Shown piece by piece: positions 1 to 9,373 of a stretch of 64,000 nucleotides of DNA; position 1 is the first letter of the stretch; each line of letters opens with the position of its first letter. The position numbers and the translations under genes are program-made. Location: contig NZ_JAVIFV010000004.1 of assembly GCF_031157375.1 (NCBI RefSeq), positions 558,001 through 622,000 of the forward strand, written 5' to 3'. The notes under the pieces are model-generated. The model had not been told where the DNA came from, ran no database searches, and was given only the letters and a program-made list of their open reading frames with translations. This DNA comes from Sphingosinicella sp. LHD-64 (GTDB lineage: Bacteria > Pseudomonadota > Alphaproteobacteria > Sphingomonadales > Sphingomonadaceae).

Positions 1-2
1 GC

Positions 3-1046
3 GATCTCGTGGCGTCAGTCGCGCGGACCGAGGTCGCCGATCCCGAGGTTCCGGCGGGGACCGAGATGGTCAAGCAGACCGTTCGCGAGGCGCTGCGCGA
101 TGCGATGGCCGAGGAAATGCGCACGGACGAGCGCGTCTTCGTGATGGGCGAGGAGGTCGCCGAATATCAGGGCGCCTACAAGGTGACCCAGGGGTTGCTC
201 GAGGAGTTCGGCGACAGGCGCGTCATCGACACGCCGATCACCGAATATGGCTTTGCCGGCCTCGGCGCCGGCGCGGCGATGGGCGGCCTGAAGCCGGTCA
301 TCGAGTTCATGACGTTCAACTTCGCCATGCAGGCGATCGATCACGTCATCAATTCGGCCGCCAAGACCAACTACATGTCCGGCGGCCAGATGCGCTGTCC
401 GATCGTGTTCCGCGGCCCCAACGGCGCCGCCGCACGCGTCGGCGCGCAGCACAGCCAGAATTACGGGCCGTGGTATGCGGCGGTGCCCGGCCTGATCGTG
501 ATCGCGCCCTACAGCGCGGCCGACGCCAAGGGTCTTCTGAAGGCCGCGATCCGGTGCGAGGATCCGGTCGTGTTCCTGGAGAACGAGCTGCTCTACGGCC
601 ACAGTTTCGAGGTGCCGAAGCTCGATGACTATGTCCTGCCGATCGGCAAGGCGCGGGTGGTGCGCGAGGGGCGTGACGTGACCCTGGTCTCCTATTCGAT
701 CGGCGTCGGCGTCGCGCTCGACGCGGCCGAGCGGCTGGCGGGCGAGGGGATCGACGCCGAGGTGATCGACCTTCGTACCCTCCGTCCGCTCGACAAGGAC
801 ACGGTGCTGAAGAGCCTCAAGAAGACCAACCGCATGGTCTGCGTCGAGGAAGGCTGGCCGGTCTGCTCGATCTCCTCCGAGCTCGCCGCGGTCGCGATGG
901 AGGAAGGATTCGACGATCTCGACGCCCCGGTCCTCCGGGTGACCGACGAGGATGTGCCGCTCCCCTATGCCGCCAACCTCGAGAAGCTCGCGCTGGTGAA
1001 GGCCGAGGACGTGGTCGAGGCGGCGAAGAAGGTCTGCTATCGATAA
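3..1046 (+). CDS. pdhB: Pyruvate dehydrogenase E1 component subunit beta, 5'-truncated by window edge
   Basis: E1-beta subunit of the pyruvate dehydrogenase complex, which with E1-alpha and thiamine diphosphate decarboxylates pyruvate and acetylates the lipoyl group of E2. The visible 347 residues cover the transketolase pyrimidine-binding domain (with [15 protein letters not shown] and [19 protein letters not shown]) and the C-terminal transketolase domain ([25 protein letters not shown]). The frame stays open upstream of the first GTG to the window edge, and the first ~20 residues look like a linker. Alphaproteobacterial PdhB is often about 460 aa with an N-terminal lipoyl domain, so the gene probably starts outside the window. 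A REP-like palindrome follows the stop codon. Confidence 0.95.
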   Translation, partial: DLVASVARTEVADPEVPAGTEMVKQTVREALRDAMAEEMRTDERVFVMGEEVAEYQGAYKVTQGLLEEFGDRRVIDTPITEYGFAGLGAGAAMGGLKPVIEFMTFNFAMQAIDHVINSAAKTNYMSGGQMRCPIVFRGPNGAAARVGAQHSQNYGPWYAAVPGLIVIAPYSAADAKGLLKAAIRCEDPVVFLENELLYGHSFEVPKLDDYVLPIGKARVVREGRDVTLVSYSIGVGVALDAAERLAGEGIDAEVIDLRTLRPLDKDTVLKSLKKTNRMVCVEEGWPVCSISSELAAVAMEEGFDDLDAPVLRVTDEDVPLPYAANLEKLALVKAEDVVEAAKKVCYR

Positions 1047-1049
1047 TCC

Positions 1050-1131
1050 CGTCATCCCGGCGCAGGCCGGGATCTCGGGACAAGAGGTCTCGGCCCTTCC
1101 CAGCAAGACCCCGGCCTGCGCCGGGGTGACG
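1050..1131. repeat. REP-like dispersed palindromic element (copy 1)
   Basis: Two inverted-repeat arms face each other: CGTCATCCCGGCGCAGGCC at the left and its near complement ending in CCGGGGTGACG at the right. The same design recurs at 18883-18961 and 38802-38886, and a related one at 23369-23443. All copies are intergenic. Translated shadows give the 'TPAQAGV' peptide common in sphingomonad annotations. Confidence 0.85.
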
Positions 1132-1138
1132 GTTTGAA

Positions 1139-1789
1139 ATGGCCGATCTCGACCCCGACCGCGCGCTCGCGCTGGCCTATGTGCCGGCCGCGAAGCGCCC
1201 TGCGCTGGAGGCGCTCTGGCGGCTGGACGCCGCCCTGGGTTCCGTGCTCGCAACGGGAAGCGAGCCGATGGTGACGCGTATCCGCCTGGCCTGGTGGCGC
1301 GAGGCGCTGGAGCGGCTGGACCGGGAAGCGCCGCCGCCCGAGCCCTTGCTGCAGGCGCTTGCCGTTCATGTCCTGCCGGCCGGCATAACCGGCGACGAGC
1401 TGGCCGCAATGGAGGAAGGCTGGGAAGCGATCGTGGCGCCTGGAGCTCTGGCCGCCGAAGACCTGGAAATCTACGCCCGCGCACGGGGAGCCATCCTGTT
1501 CCGGCTGTCCGCCCGGCTGCTGGGGCGCGGCGATTTTTCGGTCGGGGTGGTCGGTGAGCGGTGGGCTATGGTCGACCTCGCGCGTCACAGTTCCGCGCCG
1601 ACCGATGTCCGAGATGCCCTGACGATCGCGCGGGAAAAACACGTCGATATGACCTGGCCCAGCGCGCTGCGCCCGCTGGGTATGCTTGCGATCCTCGCCA
1701 ACCGTGACTTGAGTCGCACCAGTCCCGAGCGAGCCGGCTCGCCGAAGCGCATGATGCGGATGGCGCTACACCGAATGACCGGTCGCTAG
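1139..1789 (+). CDS. Squalene/phytoene synthase family protein (short, NDUFAF6-like)
   Basis: A 216-aa protein with the all-helical isoprenoid synthase look of the squalene/phytoene synthase family. RIRLAWWREALERLD (about residues 47-61) matches the conserved 'RLAWWR' helix, and ALEALWRLDAALG precedes it. The DxxxD prenyl-diphosphate-binding motifs of true phytoene synthases are not obvious, and the protein is shorter than the 270-300 aa enzymes. It is therefore more likely the non-catalytic subgroup resembling the complex I assembly factor NDUFAF6; this is inference. It starts 7 nt after a REP-like element. Confidence 0.75.
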   Translation: MADLDPDRALALAYVPAAKRPALEALWRLDAALGSVLATGSEPMVTRIRLAWWREALERLDREAPPPEPLLQALAVHVLPAGITGDELAAMEEGWEAIVAPGALAAEDLEIYARARGAILFRLSARLLGRGDFSVGVVGERWAMVDLARHSSAPTDVRDALTIAREKHVDMTWPSALRPLGMLAILANRDLSRTSPERAGSPKRMMRMALHRMTGR

Positions 1790-1806
1790 TCTACTTTAAG
1801 TTAACT

Positions 1807-1834
1807 TTGACTCTTCTTGAGATAGAGCTAAATT
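1807..1834 (+). promoter_or_regulatory. Candidate sigma70-type promoter for the EF-hand gene
   Basis: TTGACT (1807-1812) and TAAATT (1829-1834) are separated by 16 bp in a locally AT-rich stretch just upstream of the EF-hand gene. A GGAG ribosome-binding site follows, 7 nt before the ATG at 1856. Inferred from consensus only. Confidence 0.45.
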
Positions 1835-1855
1835 CGCTCCGATCTGGAGTGAATC

Positions 1856-2299
1856 ATGCTGAGATACTTCGCGGGCGCAGGATCCGCATTGCTGCTGATT
1901 CTGACGGGATTCTTCGCCTGGAAAGGTATGGCGCAGGAGGATCAGAATCCGGTGCCCGCGCCACCCGCGGCCGTTGCGGCGCCAGCGCAGCCCGATGCTC
2001 CGCCCCGTCCGCCCGCGGCCGACGAGCGCACCAAGGAGCAGCGCCGCTTCGACCGCGCGGACCAGGACAAGAACGGCCGGATCACGCTCGAGGAACTCTA
2101 TTTGCCCCGCCGCCGCGCCTTCCAGCGGCTCGACACCAACGGCGACGGCCGCCTCGCCTTCGAGGAATGGGCGGTGCGCACCCAGACCAGGTTCGCCGAG
2201 GCCGACGCCAATCGCGACCGCGCGCTCGACCGCGCCGAATATGCCGCCACGGCGCCGCGGCCAAGGGCACCGGCGCGGCAGAAGGGATGCAGCTGCTAA
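1856..2299 (+). CDS. EF-hand domain protein, exported or membrane-anchored
   Basis: A 147-aa protein with an N-terminal hydrophobic segment (about residues 8-22), then a Pro/Ala-rich linker, then three EF-hand-like loops: [26 protein letters not shown] and [13 protein letters not shown]. The first two have the D-x-D/N-x-D/N-G pattern of calcium ligands. The role is probably periplasmic Ca2+ binding; no partner is evident. The tail ends in KGCSC. The stop codon overlaps that of the convergent trmFO gene. A good GGAG ribosome-binding site supports the start. Confidence 0.8.
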   Translation: MLRYFAGAGSALLLILTGFFAWKGMAQEDQNPVPAPPAAVAAPAQPDAPPRPPAADERTKEQRRFDRADQDKNGRITLEELYLPRRRAFQRLDTNGDGRLAFEEWAVRTQTRFAEADANRDRALDRAEYAATAPRPRAPARQKGCSC

Positions 2300-3612
2300 G
2301 AGGCGGCCGCCCAGGCGGCGAGATCGGCCTTCGCCCGCTCCGTGTAGCGCTTCTTCCGGTCCGCCTTCCTCGCGCGGCCTTCGATCGGCGGGAACAGGCC
2401 GAAATTGACGTTCATCGGCTGGTAGCTCTCCGCATCCGCACCGCCGGTGATGTGGCCGAGCAGGGCGCCGAGCGCAGTGGTGGGCGGGGGTGGGGCGAGC
2501 GCCTCGCCTCTCAGCTCCGCGGCCGCGAAGCGGCCGGCGAGGAGGCCGACGGCGGCGGATTCGACATAGCCCTCGCAGCCGGTGATCTGGCCGGCGAAGC
2601 GGACGTGCGGCGCGGACTTGAGCCGCAGTGTTGTATCCAGCAGCTGCGGGGAATTGATGAAGGTGTTGCGGTGAAGGCCGCCGAGGCGTGCGAACTCGGC
2701 CTGCTGCAGCCCGGGAATGGTGCGGAACAGGCGGACCTGCTCGGCATGTTTCAGCTTGGTCTGGAAGCCGACCATGTTCCAGAGCGTGCCGAGCGCATTG
2801 TCCTGGCGGAGCTGGACGACGGCATAGGGCCAGCGGCCGGTCTTCGGATCGTCGAGGCCCACCGGCTTCATCGGGCCGTAGCGCAAGGTGTCCTCGCCGC
2901 GCTCGGCCATGACCTCGATCGGCATGCAGCCCTCGAAATAGGGCGTGTCTTTCTCCCAGTCCCGGAATTCGGTTTTTTCGCCGTCGAGCAGGCCCTGATG
3001 GAAGGCGAGATACTGCTCTCTCGTCATCGGGCAGTTGATATAGTCCTTGGTATCCCCCTTATCCCAGCGCGAGGCCATCCAGCAGATGTCCATGTCGATC
3101 GTGTCGCGATGGATGATCGGGGCAATGGCGTCGAAGAAGGCGAGGGCATCCGATCCGGTGGCGGCCCCGATCGACTCGGCCAGCTTCGCCGCGGTCAGCG
3201 GCCCGGTGGCGACGATCGTGAGGCCGGTGGCGGGGAGAGCGTCGATCCGCTCGCGGACGATCTCGACATTGGGATGGGCGGCAAGCTTCGCCGTCACCGC
3301 GGCCGAGAAGCCGTCGCGGTCGACCGCCAGCGCCGAGCCCGCCGGCACGCGATGGGCGTCGCCGGACGTCATGATGATCGAACCGAGCGCCCGCATCTCG
3401 GCATGGAGCAGGCCGACCGCGTTGTTCTCGGCGTCGTCCGAACGGAAGCTGTTCGAGCAGACCAGCTCGGCGAGGCCGTCGGTCTGATGGGCCGGCGTCA
3501 TTTCGCCGCTCCCGCGCATTTCGGAAAGGCGGACCTTCATGCCCGCCTCGGCCAGCTGCCACGCCGCTTCCGATCCGGCGAGACCGCCGCCGATGATGTG
3601 GATGTCATGCAT
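2296..3612 (-). CDS. trmFO: tRNA (m5U54) methyltransferase, folate/FADH2-dependent
   Basis: A 438-aa flavoprotein that makes 5-methyluridine at position 54 of tRNA (T loop), using methylenetetrahydrofolate and FADH2. The N-terminus carries the FAD-binding Rossmann motif ([20 protein letters not shown]), followed by the family block [14 protein letters not shown]. Further signature segments are [33 protein letters not shown] and [21 protein letters not shown]. Length and block order match TrmFO rather than its paralogue GidA/MnmG. The ATG at 3612 is directly followed by the family-typical start and faces away from the next plus-strand gene. Confidence 0.96.
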   Translation of the reverse strand: MHDIHIIGGGLAGSEAAWQLAEAGMKVRLSEMRGSGEMTPAHQTDGLAELVCSNSFRSDDAENNAVGLLHAEMRALGSIIMTSGDAHRVPAGSALAVDRDGFSAAVTAKLAAHPNVEIVRERIDALPATGLTIVATGPLTAAKLAESIGAATGSDALAFFDAIAPIIHRDTIDMDICWMASRWDKGDTKDYINCPMTREQYLAFHQGLLDGEKTEFRDWEKDTPYFEGCMPIEVMAERGEDTLRYGPMKPVGLDDPKTGRWPYAVVQLRQDNALGTLWNMVGFQTKLKHAEQVRLFRTIPGLQQAEFARLGGLHRNTFINSPQLLDTTLRLKSAPHVRFAGQITGCEGYVESAAVGLLAGRFAAAELRGEALAPPPPTTALGALLGHITGGADAESYQPMNVNFGLFPPIEGRARKADRKKRYTERAKADLAAWAAAS

Positions 3613-3689
3613 GACCTGCCCTTATCGGCGAAAGCGTTCGATGATAAGGCTCGCGCGCCAGTTCCCTTGTCGATTCTCGAAGGTCGCGG

Positions 3690-4274
3690 ATGAAATCGTT
3701 CGTCCTTGTCCTGATGTTGGTCGCGGCGGTTTCCGCGATCGCGCAGCCTGCGCCTACCGCGAACGACCGTCTGAACGCGGCCGGCCCGGAAGCACGGAGC
3801 CTGGCCGAACGGACCGGAACGTGGGAGGTCGTCGCAACCTTCTGGCCTGCGCCGGGGGCGCAGCCGGTCGTCACGCAAGGGCTTGTTGCCGAACGACGCA
3901 TGGTCGGCAGTTTTCTCGAAGAACGGATGATGCCGGGCGGCGACGGCCCGGCCTTCACCCGCATTGACTATCTCGGCTTCAACCGTGTCGAGGGACGCTG
4001 GCAATATGTTTCCCTGGATACCCGGTTGCCCGTCGGGATCATGCCCGCGACGAGCTTCGATCGGGGTGATCCAGACCGTCTCTCGCTGGTCTTCGAGCCG
4101 CTCGCCTTTGCCGGCTTTGGTGACACGGTCGAGGGCCGGATGATGCGCGCCGACCTCACGATCTCACGCGAAGGGCCGGATCGCGAGGTCAAGGAGCAGC
4201 GTTTCGTCTTTGCCTCGGGCGACGGTACGCCATGGCGGGCCGTGCGCTACGAATATCGTCGCCGGCGCCAATAG
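3690..4274 (+). CDS. Exported DUF1579-like protein of unknown function
   Basis: A 194-aa protein with a Sec-type signal peptide (MKSFVLVLMLVAAVSAIAQP). The mature part, with LAERTGTWEVVATFWPAPG and VAERRMVGSFLEERM, resembles the DUF1579 beta-barrel family, for which no reaction is established. It starts a short co-directional run: a VOC protein begins 6 nt after its stop, then a glycolipid-binding-domain protein and a DUF488 protein. Assignment rests on motif recognition only. Confidence 0.65.
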   Translation: MKSFVLVLMLVAAVSAIAQPAPTANDRLNAAGPEARSLAERTGTWEVVATFWPAPGAQPVVTQGLVAERRMVGSFLEERMMPGGDGPAFTRIDYLGFNRVEGRWQYVSLDTRLPVGIMPATSFDRGDPDRLSLVFEPLAFAGFGDTVEGRMMRADLTISREGPDREVKEQRFVFASGDGTPWRAVRYEYRRRRQ

Positions 4275-4280
4275 GAGAGG

Positions 4281-4673
4281 ATGATGCTCGACCATGTCGG
4301 TTTCGCGGTTGCGGATGCGGAGCGGTCCAGGCGCTTCTACGAGCAGGCGCTGGCGCCGATCGGCATCACCCTCATCATGAGCGTCACGCCCGAGCAGACA
4401 CAGGCTGGCGGAACCGCCCATGGCTTCGGCGCGAACGGCAAGCCGTTCTTCTGGATCGGGGACAATGAAAAAGTCGGCACGGGCACGCATGTCGCCTTTG
4501 CGGTCGACAGCCGCGCCGAGGTGGATGCTTATTATCAGGCTGCGCTGGCCGCCGGCGGGCGCGACAATGGCGCGCCGGGGCTGCGGCCGCATTACCATCC
4601 CGATTATTACGGCGCCTTCGTCTACGACCCGGACGGGAACAATATCGAGGCGGTGTGCCATCGGCCGGAGTGA
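4281..4673 (+). CDS. VOC (glyoxalase/dioxygenase-fold) family protein
   Basis: A 130-aa single-unit vicinal oxygen chelate protein. MLDHVGFAVADAERSRRFYEQAL is the typical first beta-alpha unit, with a His metal ligand near residue 5; the second half ends in YYGAFVYDPDGNNIEAV with the usual Glu ligand. Substrate cannot be read from sequence; the closest families are small lactoylglutathione lyase-like proteins. AGGAGAGG just before the ATG is a strong ribosome-binding site, and it lies 6 nt after the DUF1579 gene, so the two are probably co-transcribed. Confidence 0.85.
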   Translation: MMLDHVGFAVADAERSRRFYEQALAPIGITLIMSVTPEQTQAGGTAHGFGANGKPFFWIGDNEKVGTGTHVAFAVDSRAEVDAYYQAALAAGGRDNGAPGLRPHYHPDYYGAFVYDPDGNNIEAVCHRPE

Positions 4674-4678
4674 ATGGG

Positions 4679-5260
4679 ATGTCCGAGACTTTGACGGCCT
4701 TCTGGCGCCGGATCGACGAACCCGGCCATGACGCAGCGATGCTGACGCCGACGCCCGGCGGCTGGACGCTGACCGGCATTGCCGCTTTCCACGAGAAAGG
4801 GGACACGGGCCTTCGCTATCGGGTCGATCTCGCGCCCGATTTCAGCACCCGCAGCGCGGCGATCGAGGGTTTCCGCTCGGGTCGGGCCTTCGTTCATCGG
4901 TTTCGCCGGCAGGACGGCGAATGGTTCCTCGATGACATGCATATGCCGGGGCTCGGCGATCTGCTCCACCTCGATTTCGGCTTCACCCCCTCGACCAATC
5001 TCCAGCAGCTTCGTCATGCCGGCCTGGCGATCGGCGAGGAGGCTGACATCCCCGCCGCCTGGTTCGACATCGGCGAGGCCAGCCTCGCCCGGCTGCCGCA
5101 GCATTACCGGCGGCTCGACGAAGATCGCTATCATTACGCGTCGCCGACGGCCGGCTACGAGGCGGAGCTGGAGCTTGCGCCGAACGGCTTCGTGCGCTTG
5201 TATCCGGGCCTGTGGGAGATGGAGCGGTCCGCAGATGCGCATCTTCACCATCGGCTATGA
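4679..5260 (+). CDS. Putative glycolipid-binding domain protein
   Basis: A 193-aa protein similar to the putative glycolipid-binding family once called DUF1089. The signature stretch is LDFGFTPSTNLQQLRHAGL (about residues 100-118), with YRVDLAPDFSTRSAAIEG earlier. No signal peptide or membrane segment. I chose the ATG at 4679 rather than an upstream in-frame ATG inside the VOC gene because the protein then begins MSETLTAFWRR, like family members. The 3' end overlaps the next gene by 26 bp, implying coupling. Function is unproven. Confidence 0.7.
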   Translation: MSETLTAFWRRIDEPGHDAAMLTPTPGGWTLTGIAAFHEKGDTGLRYRVDLAPDFSTRSAAIEGFRSGRAFVHRFRRQDGEWFLDDMHMPGLGDLLHLDFGFTPSTNLQQLRHAGLAIGEEADIPAAWFDIGEASLARLPQHYRRLDEDRYHYASPTAGYEAELELAPNGFVRLYPGLWEMERSADAHLHHRL

Positions 5261-5666
5261 GGGCAGCACGCAGGCGGAGTTCATTGCGGCGCTGACGCAG
5301 GCCGGCGTTCGTCGGGTGATCGACGTGCGCGCCGTGCCGTTGTCGCGCAAGCCGGGCTTCTCGAAGAACGTCCTCGCCGCCGGGCTGAAGGAGGCCGGCA
5401 TCGACTATGTCCACCTGAAGGCACTCGGCACCCCGCCGGAGGGGCGTGAGGCGGCGCGCAAGGGCCAGCGCGAGGTCATGGCGCGGGTCTATGCCGGCCA
5501 GCTCGAGACGCCGGAAGCCGGCGTGGAGGCCGCGCGGATGGCGGCGCTTGCGGGGGAGAAGCCGTCGGCCCTGCTCTGCTTCGAGCGCGATCCGGCGCAA
5601 TGCCACCGGACGCTGCTGTGGGAGAGCGTCCTGCCGGACGCCGAGGTGGTCGATCTCTACGCCTGA
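5235..5666 (+). CDS. DUF488 family protein
   Basis: A 143-aa protein of the DUF488 family: TIGYEGSTQAEFIAAL near the start, VIDVRAVPLSRKPGFSK in the middle and LLCFERDPAQCHR near the end, which are the conserved blocks. The Cys pair in the last block is family-typical. Biochemical role unknown. It overlaps the previous gene by 26 bp. The following methyltransferase remnant begins at or just after its stop. Confidence 0.88.
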   Translation: MRIFTIGYEGSTQAEFIAALTQAGVRRVIDVRAVPLSRKPGFSKNVLAAGLKEAGIDYVHLKALGTPPEGREAARKGQREVMARVYAGQLETPEAGVEAARMAALAGEKPSALLCFERDPAQCHRTLLWESVLPDAEVVDLYA

Positions 5667-6288
5667 ACCTGCCGGCGACATTGCCGCGTTCATCGCCGCA
5701 AATTTGCCCGTCCAGCCGGTGCCTGACCTGCCCGAGATCCGGCTGCACAAGGCGGGGCCGGCGAGCGGCCTGTGGCGGCTCGGGCGCGGGGCCGCGGCGC
5801 CTTACTGGGCCTATTACTGGGCGGGGTGGCCTTGCGCTGGCGCGGTTCCTCCTCGACCGGCCCGATTGGGTACGCGGGCGGCGCGTGCTCGATCTCGGCG
5901 CGGGCTCGGGGATCGTGGGGATTGCCGCGGCCGTGGCGGGTGCGCGCCAGGTTCTGGCGGCGGAGATCGATGGCCATGCGGTGGCAGCGTTGCGGCTCAA
6001 TGCGGCGCTGAACGGCGTGTCGATCGAGGTGCTGCCGGGCGATCCGCTGGGGCAGCCGCCGCCCGAGGTCGATCTCGTGGCGGTCGTGACCTGTTCTACG
6101 AGGCCGGGCTGGCGGCGCGGGTCGGTGCCTTTCTCGGCCTTTGCCGGGCGCGCGGGGCGGACGTGCTGGTCGGCGACCCGCGCCGGGCGCCGCTCCCGCG
6201 CGGTCGCCTCGAGCTGCTGAGCGAGCAGCCCGTGCGCGAGACCGGGAACGGGGTTCAGCCCGGCGCGGTGTTCGTCTTCACCGGCTGA
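5667..6288 (+). pseudogene. Class I SAM methyltransferase (ETFB-lysine/L11-methyltransferase type) broken by two frameshifts
   Basis: Three consecutive frames must be joined to give a full methyltransferase: LPEIRLHKAG...PYWAYYWAG in one frame, GGLALARFLLDRPDW...VLDLGAGSGIVGIAAA in the next, then DLFYEAGLAARV...VFVFTG back in the first. VLDLGAGSG is the SAM-binding motif I. The first shift is cured by removing one G from the run at 5823-5826. The second is cured by adding one G near 6085, which restores the family 'GDxFYE' motif. Two opposite single-base errors in G runs could be sequencing artefacts as easily as true decay. No convincing start codon is visible after the DUF488 stop. Confidence 0.75.
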
Positions 6289-6290
6289 GC

Positions 6291-9038
6291 CTATTCGCCC
6301 TCATCCGGACCGGCGGCGAGGTCGTCGCCGATCGTCGCGCCCGTTTCCGGTGCGACTTCCGCCTCGTGATCGCCGAGATCGGCGTCCGCCTCCTCCTCGC
6401 TCTCCTCGATCCGCGCGGCGGAGACGACATGCTCGTTCTCGGCGACGTGGAAGAGGCGGACGCCGGCGCTGTTGCGGCCGATGACGCGGGTGTCGCCGAC
6501 GCTCATCCGGATGAGCTTGGCCTGGTCGGTGACGAGCATGAGCTGTTCGCCATTGTGCGCCGGGAAGCTCGCGACCACCGGGCCGTTGCGACCGAGATTG
6601 TCGATGTTGGTGATGCCCTGGCCGCCGCGGTTGGTACGGCGATATTCATAGGCCGAGCTGCGCTTGCCGTAGCCGTTGGCGCAGACGGTGAGGATGAACT
6701 CCTCGGCAGCCGCGAACTCGGCCATGCGCTCGTTTGACAGGGTCGCCTCGCGCTCGCCCTCCTTCCAGGGCGCGGCCTTGAGATAGGCTTCGCGTTCGTC
6801 GGTGGTGGCGGCGAAGCCCTTGAGGATGGAGAGCGAGATGACCTCGTCGCCGCCCTTGAGAGTGATGCCGCGCACCCCGGTCGAGGTGCGGCTCTGGAAC
6901 TCGCGCACCGCAGTCGCCTCGAAGCGGATCGCCTTGCCCTGGCGGGTGGCGAGGAGGACGTCGTCGTCCTCGGTCAGCAGAGCCACGCCGATCAGGCGAT
7001 CCGTAGCGTCCTCGTCGAAGCGGATCGCGAACTTGCCGTTCGAAGGCACGTTGGCGAAGGCGTCCATGGAGTTGCGCCGGACGCCGCCATGGGCCGTGGC
7101 GAAGATGACGTGGAGCTTGCCCCACTCCCTCTCGTCCTCGGGCAGCGGCAGGACGGTGGAAATCGTCTCGCCCTCGGCGAGCGGCAGCAGGTTGACCATC
7201 GGCCGGCCGCGCGTGTTGGCCGCGCCCTCGGGCAGGCGCCAGACCTTGAGGCGGTAGACCTTGCCGTGGGTCGAGAAGAACAGCACCGGATTGTGGGTCG
7301 AGGTCACGAACAGGTTGGTGACGGCGTCCTCGTCCTTGGTCGCCATGCCGGCGCGGCCCTTGCCACCGCGATTCTGGGTACGGAAGGTCTCCAGCGGAGT
7401 GCGCTTGATGTAACCGCCGAGGGTCACGGTCACGACCATGTCCTCGCGCTCGATCAGGTCCTCGTCGTCGATGCCGTCGGCGGCCGGCGCGATCTCGGTG
7501 ACGCGTGGCGTGGCATAGGCGGCGGCGATCTCGTCGAACTCCGCGCGCATCACCGCGTAGAGCTTCACCCGGTCGCCGAGGATTTCGAGCAGCGCGCCGA
7601 TCGAGGTGGCGAGCTCGCGCAATTCGCCGGCGATCTCGTCGCGGCCGAGCGCGGTGAGGCGGTGCAAGCGCAGCTCGAGGATGGCGCGGACCTGGGCCTC
7701 GGACAGGCTGTAGCTGTCGCCCTCGACCTCGGTCTCGATCGCCTCGACGAGGCGGATATAGGGCGCGATCTCGGCGACGGGCCATTCGCGGGCGATGAGC
7801 GCGGCGCGGGCCTCGGCGGGGGAGGCGGAGCCGCGGATGATCCGCACCACCTCGTCGAGATTGGTGACCGCGATGACAAGGCCGAGCAAGATGTGCGCCC
7901 GCTCGCGCGCCTTGTTCAATTCGAACTTGGCGCGACGGGTGATGACCTCCTCACGGAACTTGACGAAAGACTCGATGATGTCCCTGAGGTTCAGTGTTTC
8001 CGGCCGGCCGCCGCGGATGGCAAGCATGTTGGCCGGGAAGGAGGATTGCGCAGGTGTGTGCCGCCAGAGCTGGTTCAGCACCACTTCGGGCGTCGCGTCA
8101 CGCTTGAGGTCGATGACGATGCGCACGCCGTGACGGTTGGATTCGTCGCGGATGTCCGAAACGCCCTCGATGCGCTTGTCCTTGGCCGCCTCGGCGATGC
8201 GCTCGACCAGACCGGATTTGCCGACCTGGTAGGGGATGGAGGTCAGCACGATCGACCGGCGGTCGCCGCGGCCTTCCTCGATCTCGTGGCGGGCGCGCAT
8301 CATGATCGAGCCGCGTCCGCTCTGATAGGCGGCGCGGGCGCCGGCCTGGCCGAGGATCAGCGGCTTGGTCGGGAAATCGGGCGCCGGGATATGCTCCATC
8401 AGCCCTTCGACGGTGATGGCGGGGTCGTCCATATACGCCTTGCAGGCGGCGATCACCTCGCCGAGATTGTGCGGTGGGATGTTGGTTGCCATGCCGACGG
8501 CGATGCCGCCGGCGCCGTTGACCAGCAGGTTCGGGAAGCGCGCGGGCAGGACCTGCGGCTCCTCGCGCGACGCGTCGTAGTTCGGCGTGAAATCGACGGT
8601 ATCCTTGTCGAGATCGTCGAGCAGGGTCATCGCGATGCGGTTCAGGCGGGCCTCGGTGTAGCGCATCGACGCCGGCGGATCGGGATCCATCGAGCCGAAA
8701 TTGCCCTGGCCGTCGATCAGCGGTACCCGCATCGACCAGTCCTGGGTCATGCGGGCGAGCGCGTCGTAGATCGCGCTGTCGCCGTGCGGGTGGTAATTGC
8801 CCATCACGTCGCCGACGATCTTGGCCGACTTGCGATAGGGCCGCCCGGCGACCATGCCGCCTTCGAGCGCCGAATAGAGGATGCGCCGGTGCACCGGCTT
8901 CAGGCCGTCGCGCACGTCGGGCAGCGCGCGCGCCACGATCACCGACATCGCGTAGTCGAGGTACGAGGTCTTCATCTCGTCGACGATGGAGACGGGGGAA
9001 ATGTCGGAGGGCTCGATGGTCGGCGGTTCGCTGGCCAA
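6291..9038 (-). CDS. gyrA: DNA gyrase subunit A
   Basis: Breakage-reunion subunit of DNA gyrase, acting with GyrB to introduce negative supercoils. The start region [20 protein letters not shown] and the topoisomerase IV/GyrA core are intact, with the catalytic Tyr in MRYTEARL. The quinolone-determining stretch is [15 protein letters not shown], keeping the Ser and Asp of susceptible enzymes. Six beta-propeller repeats of the C-terminal domain follow, including the GyrA-box region [15 protein letters not shown] place the start at the TTG at 9038 ([11 protein letters not shown]) because residues upstream are low-complexity Arg-rich shadow and GGGA lies 8 nt upstream. That gives 915 aa, normal for alphaproteobacteria, ending in an acidic tail. 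Confidence 0.97.
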   Translation of the reverse strand: MASEPPTIEPSDISPVSIVDEMKTSYLDYAMSVIVARALPDVRDGLKPVHRRILYSALEGGMVAGRPYRKSAKIVGDVMGNYHPHGDSAIYDALARMTQDWSMRVPLIDGQGNFGSMDPDPPASMRYTEARLNRIAMTLLDDLDKDTVDFTPNYDASREEPQVLPARFPNLLVNGAGGIAVGMATNIPPHNLGEVIAACKAYMDDPAITVEGLMEHIPAPDFPTKPLILGQAGARAAYQSGRGSIMMRARHEIEEGRGDRRSIVLTSIPYQVGKSGLVERIAEAAKDKRIEGVSDIRDESNRHGVRIVIDLKRDATPEVVLNQLWRHTPAQSSFPANMLAIRGGRPETLNLRDIIESFVKFREEVITRRAKFELNKARERAHILLGLVIAVTNLDEVVRIIRGSASPAEARAALIAREWPVAEIAPYIRLVEAIETEVEGDSYSLSEAQVRAILELRLHRLTALGRDEIAGELRELATSIGALLEILGDRVKLYAVMRAEFDEIAAAYATPRVTEIAPAADGIDDEDLIEREDMVVTVTLGGYIKRTPLETFRTQNRGGKGRAGMATKDEDAVTNLFVTSTHNPVLFFSTHGKVYRLKVWRLPEGAANTRGRPMVNLLPLAEGETISTVLPLPEDEREWGKLHVIFATAHGGVRRNSMDAFANVPSNGKFAIRFDEDATDRLIGVALLTEDDDVLLATRQGKAIRFEATAVREFQSRTSTGVRGITLKGGDEVISLSILKGFAATTDEREAYLKAAPWKEGEREATLSNERMAEFAAAEEFILTVCANGYGKRSSAYEYRRTNRGGQGITNIDNLGRNGPVVASFPAHNGEQLMLVTDQAKLIRMSVGDTRVIGRNSAGVRLFHVAENEHVVSAARIEESEEEADADLGDHEAEVAPETGATIGDDLAAGPDEGE

Positions 9039-9373
9039 TTCAGGGTTCCCGGGATCTGAAAACAAGGGGTGAGGCACGTATCCGCGCCGGCGAGGAGCGA
9101 CCCTAGCCGATGGATACGGCCGGCGCCACCCCCGCGCGCGTACGCGCGTACGCGCGCGAGAAACCTTGATGTAGGTCTGGCCGGCGCGGATAGCCAGCCC
9201 GGGCGACGGGCACAAGTCCGGCCGTGGGCTCCGTCGTTTCGCCCTGATTCAAGCGGCATTCGTTGCCCGCCCCCTAGCAAGCCTTTAGGGTTGCCGTTAG
9301 AAACCCGGCCCAAAGGCCGCGCGCGGGATTCGACCCTTCGCGGGGTTGGGTGAGAGTGGGAGAGCCCGGTTCG
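9039..9373. other. Divergent intergenic region between gyrA and a TPR-like gene
   Basis: 335 bp without a credible gene; open frames here are Arg/Pro-rich shadows. It must hold the gyrA promoter (minus) and the promoter of the TPR-like pair (plus), though no clear -35/-10 pair is visible. Its striking content is the 26-bp alternating purine-pyrimidine palindrome at 9133-9158. Confidence 0.7.
9133..9158. repeat. 26-bp perfect palindrome, strictly alternating purine-pyrimidine, upstream of gyrA
   Basis: CGCGCGCG, then TACGCGCGTA, then CGCGCGCG: the whole unit equals its own reverse complement and alternates C/G or T/A at every step. Such tracts favour Z-DNA or cruciform extrusion under negative supercoiling. 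It lies 95 bp upstream of the predicted gyrA start. Confidence 0.9.

Noticed and set aside
15-1484. 489-codon minus-strand open frame
   Set aside because: Shadow of pdhB; it passes through the REP-like element and carries its hallmark 'TPAQAGV' translation.
7089-9059. 656-codon plus-strand open frame
   Set aside because: Antisense of gyrA, whose protein is unmistakable.
9039-9215. N-terminal extension of GyrA to 974 aa
   Set aside because: Arg/Pro-rich low-complexity translation through the palindrome; the TTG at 9038 gives the normal family N-terminus.
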